Assembly: GCF_020164745.1 (NCBI RefSeq)
Contig: NZ_JAIUGV010000006.1
Span: 248,001-312,000, forward strand
DNA length: 64,000 nt
Source of the DNA: Mesorhizobium sp. ES1-4
Lineage (GTDB): Bacteria; Pseudomonadota; Alphaproteobacteria; Rhizobiales; Rhizobiaceae
Reading direction: 5' to 3'
Made by a program: the position numbers and the translations under genes. Of the stretch, positions 1 through 8,690 are shown in pieces (position 1 is the stretch's first letter; the number at the start of each line of letters is the position of its first letter). The notes under the pieces were generated by a model. The model saw nothing but the letters and a program-made list of their open reading frames with translations. It ran no database searches and was not told the origin of the DNA.

Positions 1-31
1 CCTGCGGGGCGGGTGCGCTTTCGGTGCTCAT
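1..31 (-). CDS. gguB: Sugar ABC transporter permease, N-terminal fragment (runs off the window)
   Basis: Only the first ten codons are present (reads [10 protein letters not shown]) before the window ends. The ATG overlaps the stop of the upstream ATPase gene as ATGA, the usual sign of translational coupling. The name rests on gene order: in rhizobia and Agrobacterium chvE is followed by gguA (ATPase) and gguB (permease). No membrane segment can be seen in this fragment. Confidence 0.6.
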   Translation of the reverse strand, partial: MSTESAPAPQ

Positions 32-1560
32 GCTGCTTTTCCTTCTCCCCGAACGATGGCGCGCATTATTTTTTCCTGGCTCGCGTCAGCCGCCGGCATT
101 TCGCCCACCATGCGCCCTTCGTTCATGACATAGATACGGTCGGTGATGCCGAGCAATTCCGGCATTTCCGACGAGATCACCACGATGGCCTTACCCTCGG
201 CGGCGAGCCGCGCGATGATCGTGTAGATCTCGTACTTGGCGCCGACATCGATGCCGCGCGTCGGCTCGTCGAGGATCAGCACTTCAGGGTCGGCGAACAG
301 CCATTTCGACAGCACCACCTTCTGCTGGTTGCCGCCCGAAAGATTGCCGGTCATCTGGTAGACGCTCGAAGCGCGGATATTGGTCTTCTTACGATAGTCG
401 TTGGCAACGGCGAGCTCGCGCAGGTCGTCGATCACGCTGTGGCGCGATACGCCGCCGAGATTGGCCAGCGTGATGTTGTGCTTGATATGATCGATGAGGT
501 TGAGACCATAGGTCTTGCGGTCCTCGGTCACGTAGGCGATGCCGTGCTGGACCGCCTTGCTCACCGAGGAGACATCGACCGGCTTGCCCTTGAGCAGCAC
601 CTCGCCGGTGATGCGGCGGCCATAGGAGCGGCCGAACAGGCTCATGGCGAATTCGGTTCGGCCGGCTCCCATCAGCCCGGCAATGCCGACCACCTCGCCC
701 TTGCGCACGTTGATGTCGATACCCTTGATCACCTGCCGCTCGGCATGGATCGGGTGATAGACCGACCAGTTCTTCACTTCGAACACGACCTCGCCGATGG
801 CGGGCTCGCGCGGCGGATAGCGGTCGTCGAGCGAGCGGCCGACCATCGACGTGATGATGCGGTCCTCTGAAATGTCCCGCCTGGCCAGCGTCTCGATGGT
901 GCGCCCGTCGCGGATGACGGTAACCTTGTCGGCGACCCGGTTCACCTCGTTGAGCTTATGCGAGATAAGGATCGAGGTCATGCCTTGCCGCTTGAATTCG
1001 AGCAGCAGGTCGAGCAGCGCCTGGCTGTCCTTTTCACTGAGCGACGCGGTCGGCTCGTCGAGGATCAGCAGCTTGACTTCCTTGCTCAGCGCCTTGGCGA
1101 TCTCGACCAGCTGCTGCTTGCCGACGCCGATATTGGTGATCAGCGTCTTGGGGTCCTCCCTGAGGCCCACCTTCTTCAGCAGGGCGCTGGTGCGCGCCTC
1201 GTTCTCGTCCCAGTCGATCACGCCGTATCTGGCGTGTTCGTTGCCGAGGAAGATGTTTTCGGCAATCGACAGCATCGGCACCAGGGCGAGCTCCTGGTGG
1301 ATGATGACGATGCCCTTGTGTTCGCTGTCATGGATGCCTTTGAAATGGCATTCCTGGCCCTGAAAAATGATCTGGCCGTCATAGGTGCCCGCGGGATAGA
1401 CGCCCGACAGGACTTTCATCAGTGTCGACTTGCCGGCGCCGTTCTCGCCGACCACGGCGTGGATATCGCCTTCCTCTACGCTGAGGTTGACGTTCGACAG
1501 CGCCTTCACGCCGGGGAACGTCTTGGTGATGTCGCGCATCTCCAAAATCGTCGAGGTCAT
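28..1560 (-). CDS. gguA: Multiple-monosaccharide ABC transporter ATP-binding protein GguA
   Basis: This 510-residue protein has two ABC domains in tandem, the form used by CUT2-type monosaccharide importers. The first domain has Walker [10 protein letters not shown] (about 38-46), signature GVGKQQL (145-151) and Walker B LLILDEP (164-170). The second has the degenerate P-loop GLMGAGRTE typical of the family, then LSGGNQQK and [11 protein letters not shown]. It should energise uptake of sugars delivered by the ChvE-like protein encoded just upstream. The start is the ATG at 1560, with GGAGGA about 10 nt upstream; a longer frame to 1593 lacks this site. It follows chvE after a 100-nt gap holding a terminator-like hairpin and overlaps gguB by ATGA. 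Family assignment is firm; the exact sugar range is inferred from ChvE. Confidence 0.9.
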   Translation of the reverse strand: MTSTILEMRDITKTFPGVKALSNVNLSVEEGDIHAVVGENGAGKSTLMKVLSGVYPAGTYDGQIIFQGQECHFKGIHDSEHKGIVIIHQELALVPMLSIAENIFLGNEHARYGVIDWDENEARTSALLKKVGLREDPKTLITNIGVGKQQLVEIAKALSKEVKLLILDEPTASLSEKDSQALLDLLLEFKRQGMTSILISHKLNEVNRVADKVTVIRDGRTIETLARRDISEDRIITSMVGRSLDDRYPPREPAIGEVVFEVKNWSVYHPIHAERQVIKGIDINVRKGEVVGIAGLMGAGRTEFAMSLFGRSYGRRITGEVLLKGKPVDVSSVSKAVQHGIAYVTEDRKTYGLNLIDHIKHNITLANLGGVSRHSVIDDLRELAVANDYRKKTNIRASSVYQMTGNLSGGNQQKVVLSKWLFADPEVLILDEPTRGIDVGAKYEIYTIIARLAAEGKAIVVISSEMPELLGITDRIYVMNEGRMVGEMPAADASQEKIMRAIVRGEGKAA

Positions 1561-1618
1561 CAGGGCAAGCTCCTCCGAGGCCGGCAGAAACAATACCGGG
1601 GTCGCTTGTGAACGAAAA

Positions 1619-1643
1619 GGGGCCCTGCGTTGCGCAGGACCCC
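1619..1643 (-). terminator. Terminator-like hairpin between chvE and gguA
   Basis: Two 11-base arms (1619-1629 and 1633-1643) pair, with one G-U pair and a 3-nt loop. In the minus-strand transcript the stem is followed directly by UUUU and then CGUU. It sits 18 nt after the chvE stop and well before gguA, so it can act as a partial terminator or 3' stabiliser that leaves chvE mRNA in excess over gguAB. Confidence 0.7.
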
Positions 1644-1660
1644 TGACTCTGTAACCGGAA

Positions 1661-2731
1661 TTACTTCAGGTCTTCGGCCTTGATGTAGCCGGAGTCGACG
1701 ACCAACTTCTGGTAGTTCGACTTGTCGACTTCATGCGGCGTCAACAGGATCGAGGGGACGACCTTGACGTCGTTGTTGTAGGTCTTTTCATCGAGGCCTT
1801 CCGGCTTGCCGCCCGAGAGCACCTTGTCGACCAGTTGCACCGTGGCCTTGGCGAGTTCGCGGGTGTCCTTGAACACGGTCGAATACTGCTCGCCCGAGAT
1901 GATCAGCTTGACCGAGGCGGTCTCGGCATCCTGGCCGGTCACGATCGGCCAGGGCTGAGCGGCCGTGCCGTAGCCGACCGCGCGCAGCGATGCGGTGATG
2001 CCGCGCGACAGGCCGTCATAGGGCGACAGAACGCCATCGACGCGGCTGCCGTCGGAGTAGTTGGCCGACAGAAGATTGTCCATGCGGGCCTGGGCGGTTG
2101 CCGCCAGCCAGCGCAGCGTGCCGACCTTGTCCATGCCCATCTGGCCGGACTTGATCTTGATCGAGCCGTCGTCGATCATCGGCTGCAGCACGGAGATCGC
2201 GCCGTTGTAGAAGAAAAAGGCGTTGTTGTCGTCGGGCGAACCGCCGAACAGTTCGACGTTCCACGGCTTGGTGTTCGGGAATCGCTCCTTGAGGCCCTTG
2301 ACCAGGGAGTTCGCCTGGATAACGCCGACGCCGAAATTGTCGAAGGTGGTGTAATAGTCGACATTGGGGGTCTTCTTGATGAGGCGGTCATAGGCGACGA
2401 CGACGACGCCTGCGTCATTGGCCTTCTGCAGCGCATCCGACAAGGTGGTGCCGTCGATCGAGGCGATGATCAGCGCCTTCGGACCCTTGGTGATTTCGTT
2501 TTCCAGCTGGCTGAGCTGGTTGGGGATGTCGTCCTGCGCATACTGCAGATCGACAGTGTAACCGAGAGCCTCGAGCTGGGATTTGACGGCGTCGCCGTCA
2601 TTGATCCAGCGCTGCGAGGTCTTGGTCGGCATCAGCACGCCGACAAGACCCTTGTCGGCCGCATGCGCCTGATAGCTGATGGCAGCGATGCCAAGGGCCG
2701 CGACGGCGGCCAGTGTCTTGATGATCTTCAC
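1661..2731 (-). CDS. chvE: ChvE-type periplasmic sugar-binding protein
   Basis: A 356-residue exported solute-binding protein of the periplasmic-binding-protein type I fold. A hydrophobic signal peptide ends near AHA|AD (about residue 24). The body carries blocks that I recognise from Agrobacterium ChvE, including [41 protein letters not shown] and GQDAE. In Agrobacterium ChvE binds galactose, glucose, arabinose and related aldoses, feeds GguAB, and also signals to VirA; only the uptake role is supported here. The start is GTG at 2731 with AGGGAGAG a few bases upstream; the longer frame from 2761 has no ribosome site. It is divergent from a GbpR-like regulator, which in Agrobacterium controls chvE. 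Confidence 0.92.
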   Translation of the reverse strand: MKIIKTLAAVAALGIAAISYQAHAADKGLVGVLMPTKTSQRWINDGDAVKSQLEALGYTVDLQYAQDDIPNQLSQLENEITKGPKALIIASIDGTTLSDALQKANDAGVVVVAYDRLIKKTPNVDYYTTFDNFGVGVIQANSLVKGLKERFPNTKPWNVELFGGSPDDNNAFFFYNGAISVLQPMIDDGSIKIKSGQMGMDKVGTLRWLAATAQARMDNLLSANYSDGSRVDGVLSPYDGLSRGITASLRAVGYGTAAQPWPIVTGQDAETASVKLIISGEQYSTVFKDTRELAKATVQLVDKVLSGGKPEGLDEKTYNNDVKVVPSILLTPHEVDKSNYQKLVVDSGYIKAEDLK

Positions 2732-2888
2732 ATTACTCTCCCTGGTTGATGGACGCGACACCTCGGGGCTTCGCGGGCCGCGCAGCCAAGCAGGAGCGCA
2801 GGACGCGCCGCTGTCGGCCTTATCGATCTCCGGTATCCTCCCAATCGGCTCCGCGGCGCGGTTTCAATCGATACGATTTTTGCTCGTT

Positions 2889-2982
2889 ACCGACCCTTGC
2901 GCCTCGAAACGCGCGAAGGGTCGGTCTCTTTGACATAACTGTCAAATGCGATCTTTGGTGGTTGCTATACCGAAACCGGTAT
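2889..2982. promoter_or_regulatory. chvE/gbpR divergent control region with three inverted repeats
   Basis: The 290-nt gap between the divergent genes holds three dyads. 2889-2898 and 2916-2925 are perfect 10-base arms 17 nt apart. 2929-2946 is TTTGACA-TAAC-TGTCAAA, perfect 7-base arms. 2967-2982 is ATACCG-AAAC-CGGTAT, perfect 6-base arms. The last two have 4-nt centres about 37 bp apart, a layout that suits a LysR-type tetramer. Which gene each site controls is inferred. Confidence 0.5.
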
Positions 2983-3021
2983 GATCTAGCATGTGGAAGG
3001 GACTGGCGGAAAGGCGGGACG

Positions 3022-4014
3022 ATGATGGCGGCATTGCGTGATCCTGATGCGATTCCAGTAAGTTACGAGAAGCTCCCGGGAGATGGGGAGGCAATCCTGC
3101 GCAGCGGATTGAGCCTTCGCCACATGCGCATGATCGCCGCCCTCGACGATCACGGACGGGTGAGCGCCGCCGCCCAGGTCATGAACATCTCCCAGCCGGC
3201 CGCTTCGCGCATGATCGCCGAGATGGAGGCGGTGCTCGACGTTAAGCTGTGCGAACGGCTGCCGCGCGGCGTGACGCTCACCCCTTATGGCCAGGCGCTC
3301 GCCAGGCGGGCTCGCTCGATCCTGCTCGAGATGCGCGAAGCCGACCGCGAGATTGCCGAACTCAAGGCCGGCAAGGGCGGCTCGGTGTTCCTCGGCGCCG
3401 TGACCGCGCCGGCGATCGAATTGGCCGTGCCGGCTATTCGCGAGATCCGCCGTATCTATCCGCGCATCGAGATCACCATGCAGGTCGAGACGTCGAACGT
3501 GCTCGCCCGCGAGCTGATCGCCTCGCGTCACGACTTCATCATCGCCCGCATTCCCGATGACCTCAATCCGCGGCTGTTCGAATCTCGCGTGATCGGCGTC
3601 GAGAAGGCCTGCCTGATCGTGCGCAGCGGCCACCCGCTCGCGAGGGGCAATGTGGTGCGGCTGGAAGACACCGCCGCATACGACTGGGTCTTCCAATCTG
3701 GCGGTTCGCCCTTGCGCCAGGCGATGGAGAGCAACTTCCTGAATCGCAACATCGCGCTGCCGGACCGGATTCTCAACACCAGTTCGCTGCTCCTCACGCT
3801 GGTCATGGTCGCGCAGTCCGACGCCATAGCGCCGGTCTCGGTGCAGGTGGCGAAGTTCATCCAGAATCCGGACGGGCTTGCCGGCGCCATCGACGTCGTC
3901 CAGACCGAATTCGATATCGAGGTCAGGCCCTACAGCCTGATCACGGTCAGGAATCGTGTGCTGTCGCCGGCTGCCAAGATGCTGCATGATTTCATCCTGC
4001 GCGAAGTGGGGTGA
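3022..4014 (+). CDS. gbpR: LysR-family regulator, GbpR-like
   Basis: A 330-residue LysR-type transcriptional regulator. The winged helix-turn-helix lies at about 31-90 and includes the typical SAAAQVMNISQPAASRMIAEM stretch in part (AAQVMNISQPAASRM). The rest is a periplasmic-binding-protein-like effector domain. GbpR is the galactose-responsive regulator encoded next to chvE in Agrobacterium, and the divergent position here matches. The start is the first of two ATGs at 3022, with AAAGGCGGGA just upstream; the frame stays open back to 2746 but that part crosses the control region. The regulator probably binds the dyads at 2889-2982. The ligand is likely a sugar, by analogy. Confidence 0.85.
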   Translation: MMAALRDPDAIPVSYEKLPGDGEAILRSGLSLRHMRMIAALDDHGRVSAAAQVMNISQPAASRMIAEMEAVLDVKLCERLPRGVTLTPYGQALARRARSILLEMREADREIAELKAGKGGSVFLGAVTAPAIELAVPAIREIRRIYPRIEITMQVETSNVLARELIASRHDFIIARIPDDLNPRLFESRVIGVEKACLIVRSGHPLARGNVVRLEDTAAYDWVFQSGGSPLRQAMESNFLNRNIALPDRILNTSSLLLTLVMVAQSDAIAPVSVQVAKFIQNPDGLAGAIDVVQTEFDIEVRPYSLITVRNRVLSPAAKMLHDFILREVG

Positions 4015-4120
4015 TGGAACGAGAACCGCTGCGGCGCGTTCAGGCCTATCGGCATGCGCGCTGCAGCCTTTTTTGGGCGAGGGAACGAGGTGTCGGTGGT
4101 CAACAACTCGGGAGGTTTTT

Positions 4121-4471
4121 ATGGAACGTCGGTTGTTTCTTACTGGAATGCTTGGCATTGCGGGTGCGGTGGCGCTTGCGGGCGTGGCCGGATCCGGCCG
4201 CGCTGTTGCCGGTGTTCCCCAGGGCAACGGAATTCTCGACCAGCTGGACAATCCGGATCCGGCCCTCTTCGAAGGGGATGACGGAGCGGAACTGGAGCAG
4301 GTCTCCGATCGAAGCGGGCATCACTGGCGCCATTACGGCCACCGTGGCCACTGGCGGCGTCGCCATGGGCGCCGCCGCGTCTGGCGCAGGGTTTGCCGCC
4401 GGTACTGGCGCCACGGTCGCCGCCATGTCCGCTGCTGGCGCGAGCGTGTATGGGTCCGGGTATGGCTGTAA
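4121..4471 (+). CDS. Small Tat-signal protein with Arg/His/Trp-rich tail
   Basis: A 116-residue protein of unknown function. The N-terminus has a twin-arginine motif (ERRLFLTG) followed by a hydrophobic stretch ending near AVAG, so export by Tat is likely. A linker (GILDQLDNPDPALFE) leads into a tail of about 55 residues made largely of Arg, His, Trp and Val with two or three Cys. Short rhizobial proteins of this shape are often auto-named protamine-like from composition only. GGGAGG lies 5 nt before the ATG. Another frame over the same DNA gives an Ala/Gly-rich peptide; I prefer this frame because of the ribosome site and signal. The tail could bind polyanions or metal, but no function is shown. 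Confidence 0.65.
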   Translation: MERRLFLTGMLGIAGAVALAGVAGSGRAVAGVPQGNGILDQLDNPDPALFEGDDGAELEQVSDRSGHHWRHYGHRGHWRRRHGRRRVWRRVCRRYWRHGRRHVRCWRERVWVRVWL

Positions 4472-4737
4472 CGAACCCTTTACGAAAGGCCAGCAACCCG
4501 ACGTCGCCGGTATCGCCGCGATAGCTCCGGGCAGATCTGCGGGGTCCAATCCTTGCAGTTGCGATCGGTGCCAAATTGGCGCCGATCGCGCACCTCTGAC
4601 GGAATCGTCCGCCCCACTTGGCCCAAGAACGACGCCACTCAGCCTAGACGAATTGACGAAGTCGTATTAGGAATTACTAATGGAATCCTGTCAGGCAGAG
4701 GTGTGACAGCGCCAAGGGGCGATGAAGGAGCAGAACC
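4472..4737. other. Intergenic stretch before the sulfotransferase
   Basis: I see no convincing gene here. The composition is less GC-rich than the flanks around 4640-4690. A weak promoter-like pair, TTGACG at 4653-4658 and ACTAAT at 4676-4681 (17-nt spacing), could serve the downstream sulfotransferase gene. AAGGAG at 4725-4730 is a good ribosome site but leads to an ATA codon (see the next gene). Confidence 0.3.
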
Positions 4738-4788
4738 ATATCCTCCAACACGGGCTATACGTTTGCAGACCCAGGGCAATCGGCACAA

Positions 4789-5550
4789 ATGAAAGGTGTG
4801 GCGATATTAACCGAAGCCCGAAGTGGCTCCGAATGGCTTGGCAGCCTGGCAAACAGCACCGGAACATTGGGGCAGTCGGGCGAATGGCTCGACCCCAGCA
4901 GGCTGGGGTTCAAGCCAAAATCCTTCGACGAACTTCTTTCCGCGGTGATTGATCGGGGCAAGACCCCGAATGGCAGGTTCGCTGTGAAGATCTTTTCGCG
5001 GCACCTTGAGGGTACGCAGGCGAAGTACGGCGTCGATTTCCTCACCGAATGCATCAGGCGCCATAGCATCGGATTGGTCTTGCTGGAACGGAGAGACCGA
5101 CTTCGTCAAGCAATTTCCTATTGTCGGGCGAAAGCGACAGGCCGTTGGCAGAGCACGACGAGTGGTACTGATCTGGTCCCGGAATACGACTTCGCCAGCA
5201 TCTGCCAGGTCTACTTCCGGATCGAGCAGAGCCATGCCTTCTGGGGTGCCTACCTGCGCATGGCCGATCTGCCCTATGACCATTTCTTCTATGAAGATCT
5301 GGTGAGCGATCCCCGTCCGTATGTCGCCTCGTTGGCGCGCCAGTTATCGGTTGAAATGCCGGATTGCGAGTTCAAGACGAATTTGCGATTGCAGCGGGAC
5401 GCCTACACCGAGGAATGGGTGGAGCGGTACCGCAATGACGCCAGGTCGAAGAATTTGCTGGCTCATCTCCCCGAAAAGATGGCGCCGCGCAACGTCGACA
5501 ATCTCGCTCGGTTCCTTCTGAAGAAGCAGATGCGAATTAGTCAACTCTAG
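4789..5550 (+). CDS. Stf0-type sulfotransferase
   Basis: A 253-residue soluble protein that resembles Stf0 sulfotransferases, which transfer sulfate from PAPS to a carbohydrate (trehalose in mycobacteria). The N-terminus has the PAPS-loop-like TEARSGSEWL (8-17). A second signature region, LVLLERRDRLRQAIS, fits the 3'-phosphate site, followed by an acidic/aromatic acceptor half. The annotated ATG at 4789 has no clear ribosome site. The frame stays open upstream, and ATA at 4738 is preceded by AAGGAG with 7-nt spacing, which would add 17 residues (ISSNTGYTFADPGQSAQ). The true start may therefore be a mutated ATG. Its neighbours are a surface-glycan cassette and tRNA-Gly, so a glycan acceptor is plausible; the substrate is unknown. 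Confidence 0.75.
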   Translation: MKGVAILTEARSGSEWLGSLANSTGTLGQSGEWLDPSRLGFKPKSFDELLSAVIDRGKTPNGRFAVKIFSRHLEGTQAKYGVDFLTECIRRHSIGLVLLERRDRLRQAISYCRAKATGRWQSTTSGTDLVPEYDFASICQVYFRIEQSHAFWGAYLRMADLPYDHFFYEDLVSDPRPYVASLARQLSVEMPDCEFKTNLRLQRDAYTEEWVERYRNDARSKNLLAHLPEKMAPRNVDNLARFLLKKQMRISQL

Positions 5551-5638
5551 GCAGTGGTGAGAATTTTGATTTCTATCTCAGGGACTGGATGGCGGCGAGT
5601 CGGGGTTCGTACCCTGAATATCAGGCGTAGCATCCTGT

Positions 5639-5712
5639 TGGAGCGGGTAGCGGGAATCGAACCCGCGCGTTCAGCTTGGGAAGCTGACAGGCTACCATTA
5701 CATCATACCCGC
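5639..5712 (-). tRNA. tRNA-Gly (anticodon CCC)
   Basis: The minus strand folds as a 74-nt tRNA with encoded CCA. The acceptor stem is GCGGGTA/TACCCGC, the anticodon arm TCAGC-TTCCCAA-GCTGA has CCC at positions 34-36, and the T arm CGGGTTCGATTCCCG is intact. The anticodon reads GGG glycine codons. Confidence 0.95.
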
Positions 5713-5769
5713 GCAGCAGCCTCGTTATCATGACGGCATGGCCTCGGGCAATCGCAAACCGGTCTCACA

Positions 5770-6021
5770 ATGCGGGCTCCGCCAACTCATCTGGTGACGG
5801 TCGGCGTTTGCTGCCTGGCCTTTGCGGCTTCGCCGGCCGTGGCGAAGCCTGGCCAGTATTTCGAGGTGGCCAGCGTCGCGCCGGCGGAAGAGAAATGGCT
5901 ACTGTCGAATAGAGGAACTGCTTGCTGGCGGCATCCGGAACAGCGGGTGTCGTCGTACGGCTATGTGAGCGGATCCATGAAGGTCGCTCCCTTCGCACGC
6001 AGGCCACGCCGGTTTTGGGAA
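5770..6021 (+). pseudogene. Possible remnant of an exported protein gene
   Basis: Between tRNA-Gly and the end of the glycan cassette lies a frame that starts like a secreted protein: MRAPPTHLVTVGVCCLAFA, then ASPAVA and a likely cleavage site, followed by about 50 ordinary residues. It has no ribosome site. Beyond about 6022 the frame continues only as antisense to the neighbouring gene, so any original C-terminus is missing. It may be a gene fragment cut off when the cassette arrived, or chance. The rest of 5713-6021 holds nothing else I can support. Confidence 0.25.
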
Positions 6022-7503
6022 TCAGGTGCCGGGCAGGTAGATCACGGCATACTCGTCCGCATAGGCCCGCTTCCAGCCCAGTTCAGTGAAGAACGGGATG
6101 CGGGTGTCGTCGGCCGTAAGCAGCGCCCAGCCGATGGCGTATTTCTTCAACTGGGCCTCCAGCAGCGGTTTCCCGTCGCTGTGCCCCGTTGCGTCGTCGG
6201 TTTTCGTGAACCCGGCCAGGAACAACTGGTCCGTTCTTCCGTCGATATAGGTCTTGATGTCGTGGAAAATCAGCGTGCCGCCGAAATTGTAGGAATTCAG
6301 CACATTGCCGGACAGGTGGTGATCCCTGGCGAAGGCGAGCGCGCCGCTGGCTGATGTTTTCGGGCTTGGCGTGAGCTGGTAGGCACCGCTCAGGATCAAG
6401 GCCATGCCGACCAGCAGGACGGCCGCCGCGCCACTGATCGCGTAAATCCGCCTGGCGAAGAACTTTTCCACCCTGTCGCGTTTTTCCCACAGCCAGGCCA
6501 CGGCTGAAAGCGAAGGATATTGCTCTGCGATCTCGACCGCGATCACGATGGGGACCAGCAGGAAGAAAAGGTACGCGAAACGCATATGGGCGAGGAGCAT
6601 GTGTACGGTGAAGACGATGAAGAGTGCCTTGGGCCAGCCAAGCCGCAGCCGCGACACCAGCAGCCCGAAAAGCGCCGCCAGCATTGCGATTTCCTGTGAA
6701 GGCTGCTCAGGCGCGTTGAAGGGTAGCCACTCCAGGATCAGGGGCACCGCCTCATTGCCGCTGGCGACGCTGAACGTGGCCAGAATGGCCTTCACCCCAT
6801 AGGGATGGATCAGGCCAGCCAGCGGACAGAGCAGGCCGAACGCAATCCATTTTGCCAGAAGCGCTGGTTTCGACAGGCCGATCCGAGCCAGCAGGTCCAG
6901 ACCGGCAAAGCCTGCAATAACGAAGCTCAAGGTGAAGGTGGCATGCAGGTTCGCCCACAAGACAACCAGCGCAAGCAGCCACCATGGCGGAACCCGTTCC
7001 TCGGCCGATGCACGAAACAACAGGGCCGTCCAGGTGACCATGATCGGCAAGGTGAAGACGTGAGGGCGCGCCGTGTAGATCGGGGCGATCAGGAAGGCCG
7101 CAAGGAGGGTCAGTCCTACCGACAGGATCGGCCTTAGCCACGCGCTGAGGAACCACGCCATCAGGAAGACTGCCAGGCCGATCGCGGCGATGATCAGTGT
7201 GACGACGCCATCCCAGCCGCCTACGCGGTAGGCAAGGGCCAGAAATATCTGTCCCAGCCATTCCTTGGCGATCCAGGGTTGTCCGGCGAAGGTATGAGAA
7301 TAGGGGTCGACGGTCGGAAATGTCCGGTTTGCCAGGAAATCGAGCCCGGCTCTCACTTGCCACCAGCTGTCGGGATCCTGGAGGGTTGAGCCGGCGAAGG
7401 CAGCCAGTGTGGCGGCCGTGATACAGGCAGCGAGCAGGCAGAATATCAGCCTCGTCCGCTCGGCGTTTGCAGCCGTCTCCACGCTTGCCTGGGCGTTGTC
7501 CAT
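6022..7503 (-). CDS. Polytopic membrane protein, candidate GT-C-type glycosyltransferase (GtrC-like role)
   Basis: A 493-residue integral membrane protein with about ten or more hydrophobic segments. A periplasmic loop after the first segment contains QDPDSWWQVRAG and later PYSHTFAGQPW. Acidic residues in this first loop are typical of GT-C enzymes that use polyprenyl-phosphate sugars. The C-terminal soluble part (about 150 residues) ends EYAVIYLPGT. I do not recognise a named family. The ATG at 7503 has GAGAGG about 10 nt upstream and leaves a 13-nt gap after the GtrA-like gene. It is last in a four-gene operon with a polyprenyl-phosphate glycosyltransferase and a flippase, so it may transfer the sugar to a surface acceptor. 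That role is inferred. Confidence 0.6.
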   Translation of the reverse strand: MDNAQASVETAANAERTRLIFCLLAACITAATLAAFAGSTLQDPDSWWQVRAGLDFLANRTFPTVDPYSHTFAGQPWIAKEWLGQIFLALAYRVGGWDGVVTLIIAAIGLAVFLMAWFLSAWLRPILSVGLTLLAAFLIAPIYTARPHVFTLPIMVTWTALLFRASAEERVPPWWLLALVVLWANLHATFTLSFVIAGFAGLDLLARIGLSKPALLAKWIAFGLLCPLAGLIHPYGVKAILATFSVASGNEAVPLILEWLPFNAPEQPSQEIAMLAALFGLLVSRLRLGWPKALFIVFTVHMLLAHMRFAYLFFLLVPIVIAVEIAEQYPSLSAVAWLWEKRDRVEKFFARRIYAISGAAAVLLVGMALILSGAYQLTPSPKTSASGALAFARDHHLSGNVLNSYNFGGTLIFHDIKTYIDGRTDQLFLAGFTKTDDATGHSDGKPLLEAQLKKYAIGWALLTADDTRIPFFTELGWKRAYADEYAVIYLPGT

Positions 7504-7516
7504 GTAGCGCTGCCTC

Positions 7517-7978
7517 TCATTGTTCCCGATGGCAATTCGGTTCAAGGAACTGGACGGGGGGCACCCGCCGAGGTCCATCGGTCAGGTCCCGAGCGGTACG
7601 TTCGTTGCCACGGCCCTCGTGTCCTACGAATACGAAGTGCGCTGAACCGAGGTAGAACACCACCGAGTAGACGCAGATTCCCGCAAGGTGGGTCAGAGGG
7701 CTTTCGATCAAGCCTGCCGAACGGGCGGCGATTACGATCGCCAGATTGATGCCGTAGGCAATCAGGAAGACGCAGCCGTATCGCAGCGCGGTTCCGGGCC
7801 GGAAGCCTTCCCGCCGGGTGAAGGTCCAGCGGCGGTTGAGGAAGAACCCCAGCACAAGACCCACGGCATATCCGGTGGCGTTGGCAAGGATGTCGCCGAG
7901 GCCGAGTGCAAGCCCGGCCAGAATGACCGCGTATCCCAGTGCCGTGTTCACCAGACCGACGGCGCCGAATCGCAGCAT
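7517..7978 (-). CDS. GtrA-family membrane protein (putative lipid-linked sugar flippase)
   Basis: A short protein of about 153 residues with four hydrophobic helices and the GtrA pattern LRFGAVGLVNTALGYAV near the start, plus GFFLNRRWTF at the end of helix two. GtrA proteins are thought to flip undecaprenyl-phosphate-linked sugars for modification of O-antigen or other glycans. The ATG at 7978 is chosen, 10 nt after the methyltransferase stop; a TTG at 8017 would add 13 residues and overlap that gene. The next upstream glycosyltransferase gene in the operon is a natural GtrB partner. Confidence 0.8.
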   Translation of the reverse strand: MLRFGAVGLVNTALGYAVILAGLALGLGDILANATGYAVGLVLGFFLNRRWTFTRREGFRPGTALRYGCVFLIAYGINLAIVIAARSAGLIESPLTHLAGICVYSVVFYLGSAHFVFVGHEGRGNERTARDLTDGPRRVPPVQFLEPNCHREQ

Positions 7979-7988
7979 CCTGCGATAG

Positions 7989-8690
7989 TCAAACGGCAGG
8001 CTTGACCACGTGCGCAAAATATTGGGCTCCTACAGGAATCTTGGTCAGGAAACGCTCGAGCGGCCGCAGCCATGAAAACAGTTTGGGAAAGAAAATCCGG
8101 TAGATGATCCGGGTGCCGGGAATACCCGCCGCAGCCATCCGCCTGCGCATCTCGGGCGCCGATATCAGGACCGCGTTCTCGTCGAAGGCGCAGTTTCTGA
8201 CCGCGTGGGTGGTCAGCGGATTCCACGGATTGTGCTCGAAGAGAAAGAAACTGCCGCCATCGGCCAGCACCCTGCCGATCTCCGCGAGCAGTCCGATCTG
8301 GAGGTCTTCGGGAATGTGGTGGAAGACGCAAGCCGCGAAGGCCAGGTCGAAGCTGCCATCTGCAAAAGGGATTGTCTGGCCGTCGAATTGCGTGAACGCG
8401 GCTTGGTCGGGAAAGCGTTTGCTGGCGATGTCGAGCGATTCCCGCGAAGGATCGAGCAGGACGATCTCGCTGTCGGGAAACGCGTCACGCATATGGCCGA
8501 GGGAATTGCCGACGCCGGCACCAAAGTCGAGTATGCGCCGCGGCTTCACGCCGGCCCGCCCCAGCGTCGCCGCCACGTCATCGATCTTGTATTTTGCGAA
8601 GAAGTCGGGCGTCTCGCCGCTCAGCCTTATGCTCGCGGCATGCTGCTCCTGATATGCGCGCGCAAACTGGTCGAATTCGGCCTCAAGCAC
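7989..8690 (-). CDS. Class I SAM-dependent methyltransferase
   Basis: A 233-residue Rossmann-fold methyltransferase. The SAM-binding motif I ILDFGAGVGN, an acidic strand-2 end (IVLLDPS) and the post-motif FAACVFHHIPED identify the fold; this pattern suits small-molecule or glycan methylation. The start is GTG at 8690, which overlaps the glycosyltransferase stop as GTGCTTGA with AAGAGG just upstream, so translation is coupled. The frame is open upstream into the neighbouring gene, but that part is a shadow. In this operon it may methylate the sugar or lipid carrier being transferred; the substrate is unknown. Confidence 0.8.
   Translation of the reverse strand: MLEAEFDQFARAYQEQHAASIRLSGETPDFFAKYKIDDVAATLGRAGVKPRRILDFGAGVGNSLGHMRDAFPDSEIVLLDPSRESLDIASKRFPDQAAFTQFDGQTIPFADGSFDLAFAACVFHHIPEDLQIGLLAEIGRVLADGGSFFLFEHNPWNPLTTHAVRNCAFDENAVLISAPEMRRRMAAAGIPGTRIIYRIFFPKLFSWLRPLERFLTKIPVGAQYFAHVVKPAV

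Noticed and set aside
4011..4670. Ala/Gly-rich frame overlapping the Tat-signal protein gene
   Set aside because: It lacks a ribosome site and begins before the Tat-signal gene; kept only as a caveat in that entry.
5639..5712. tRNA-Gly as an integration site
   Set aside because: I looked for a direct repeat of the tRNA 3' end elsewhere in the window and for an integrase gene; neither is present.
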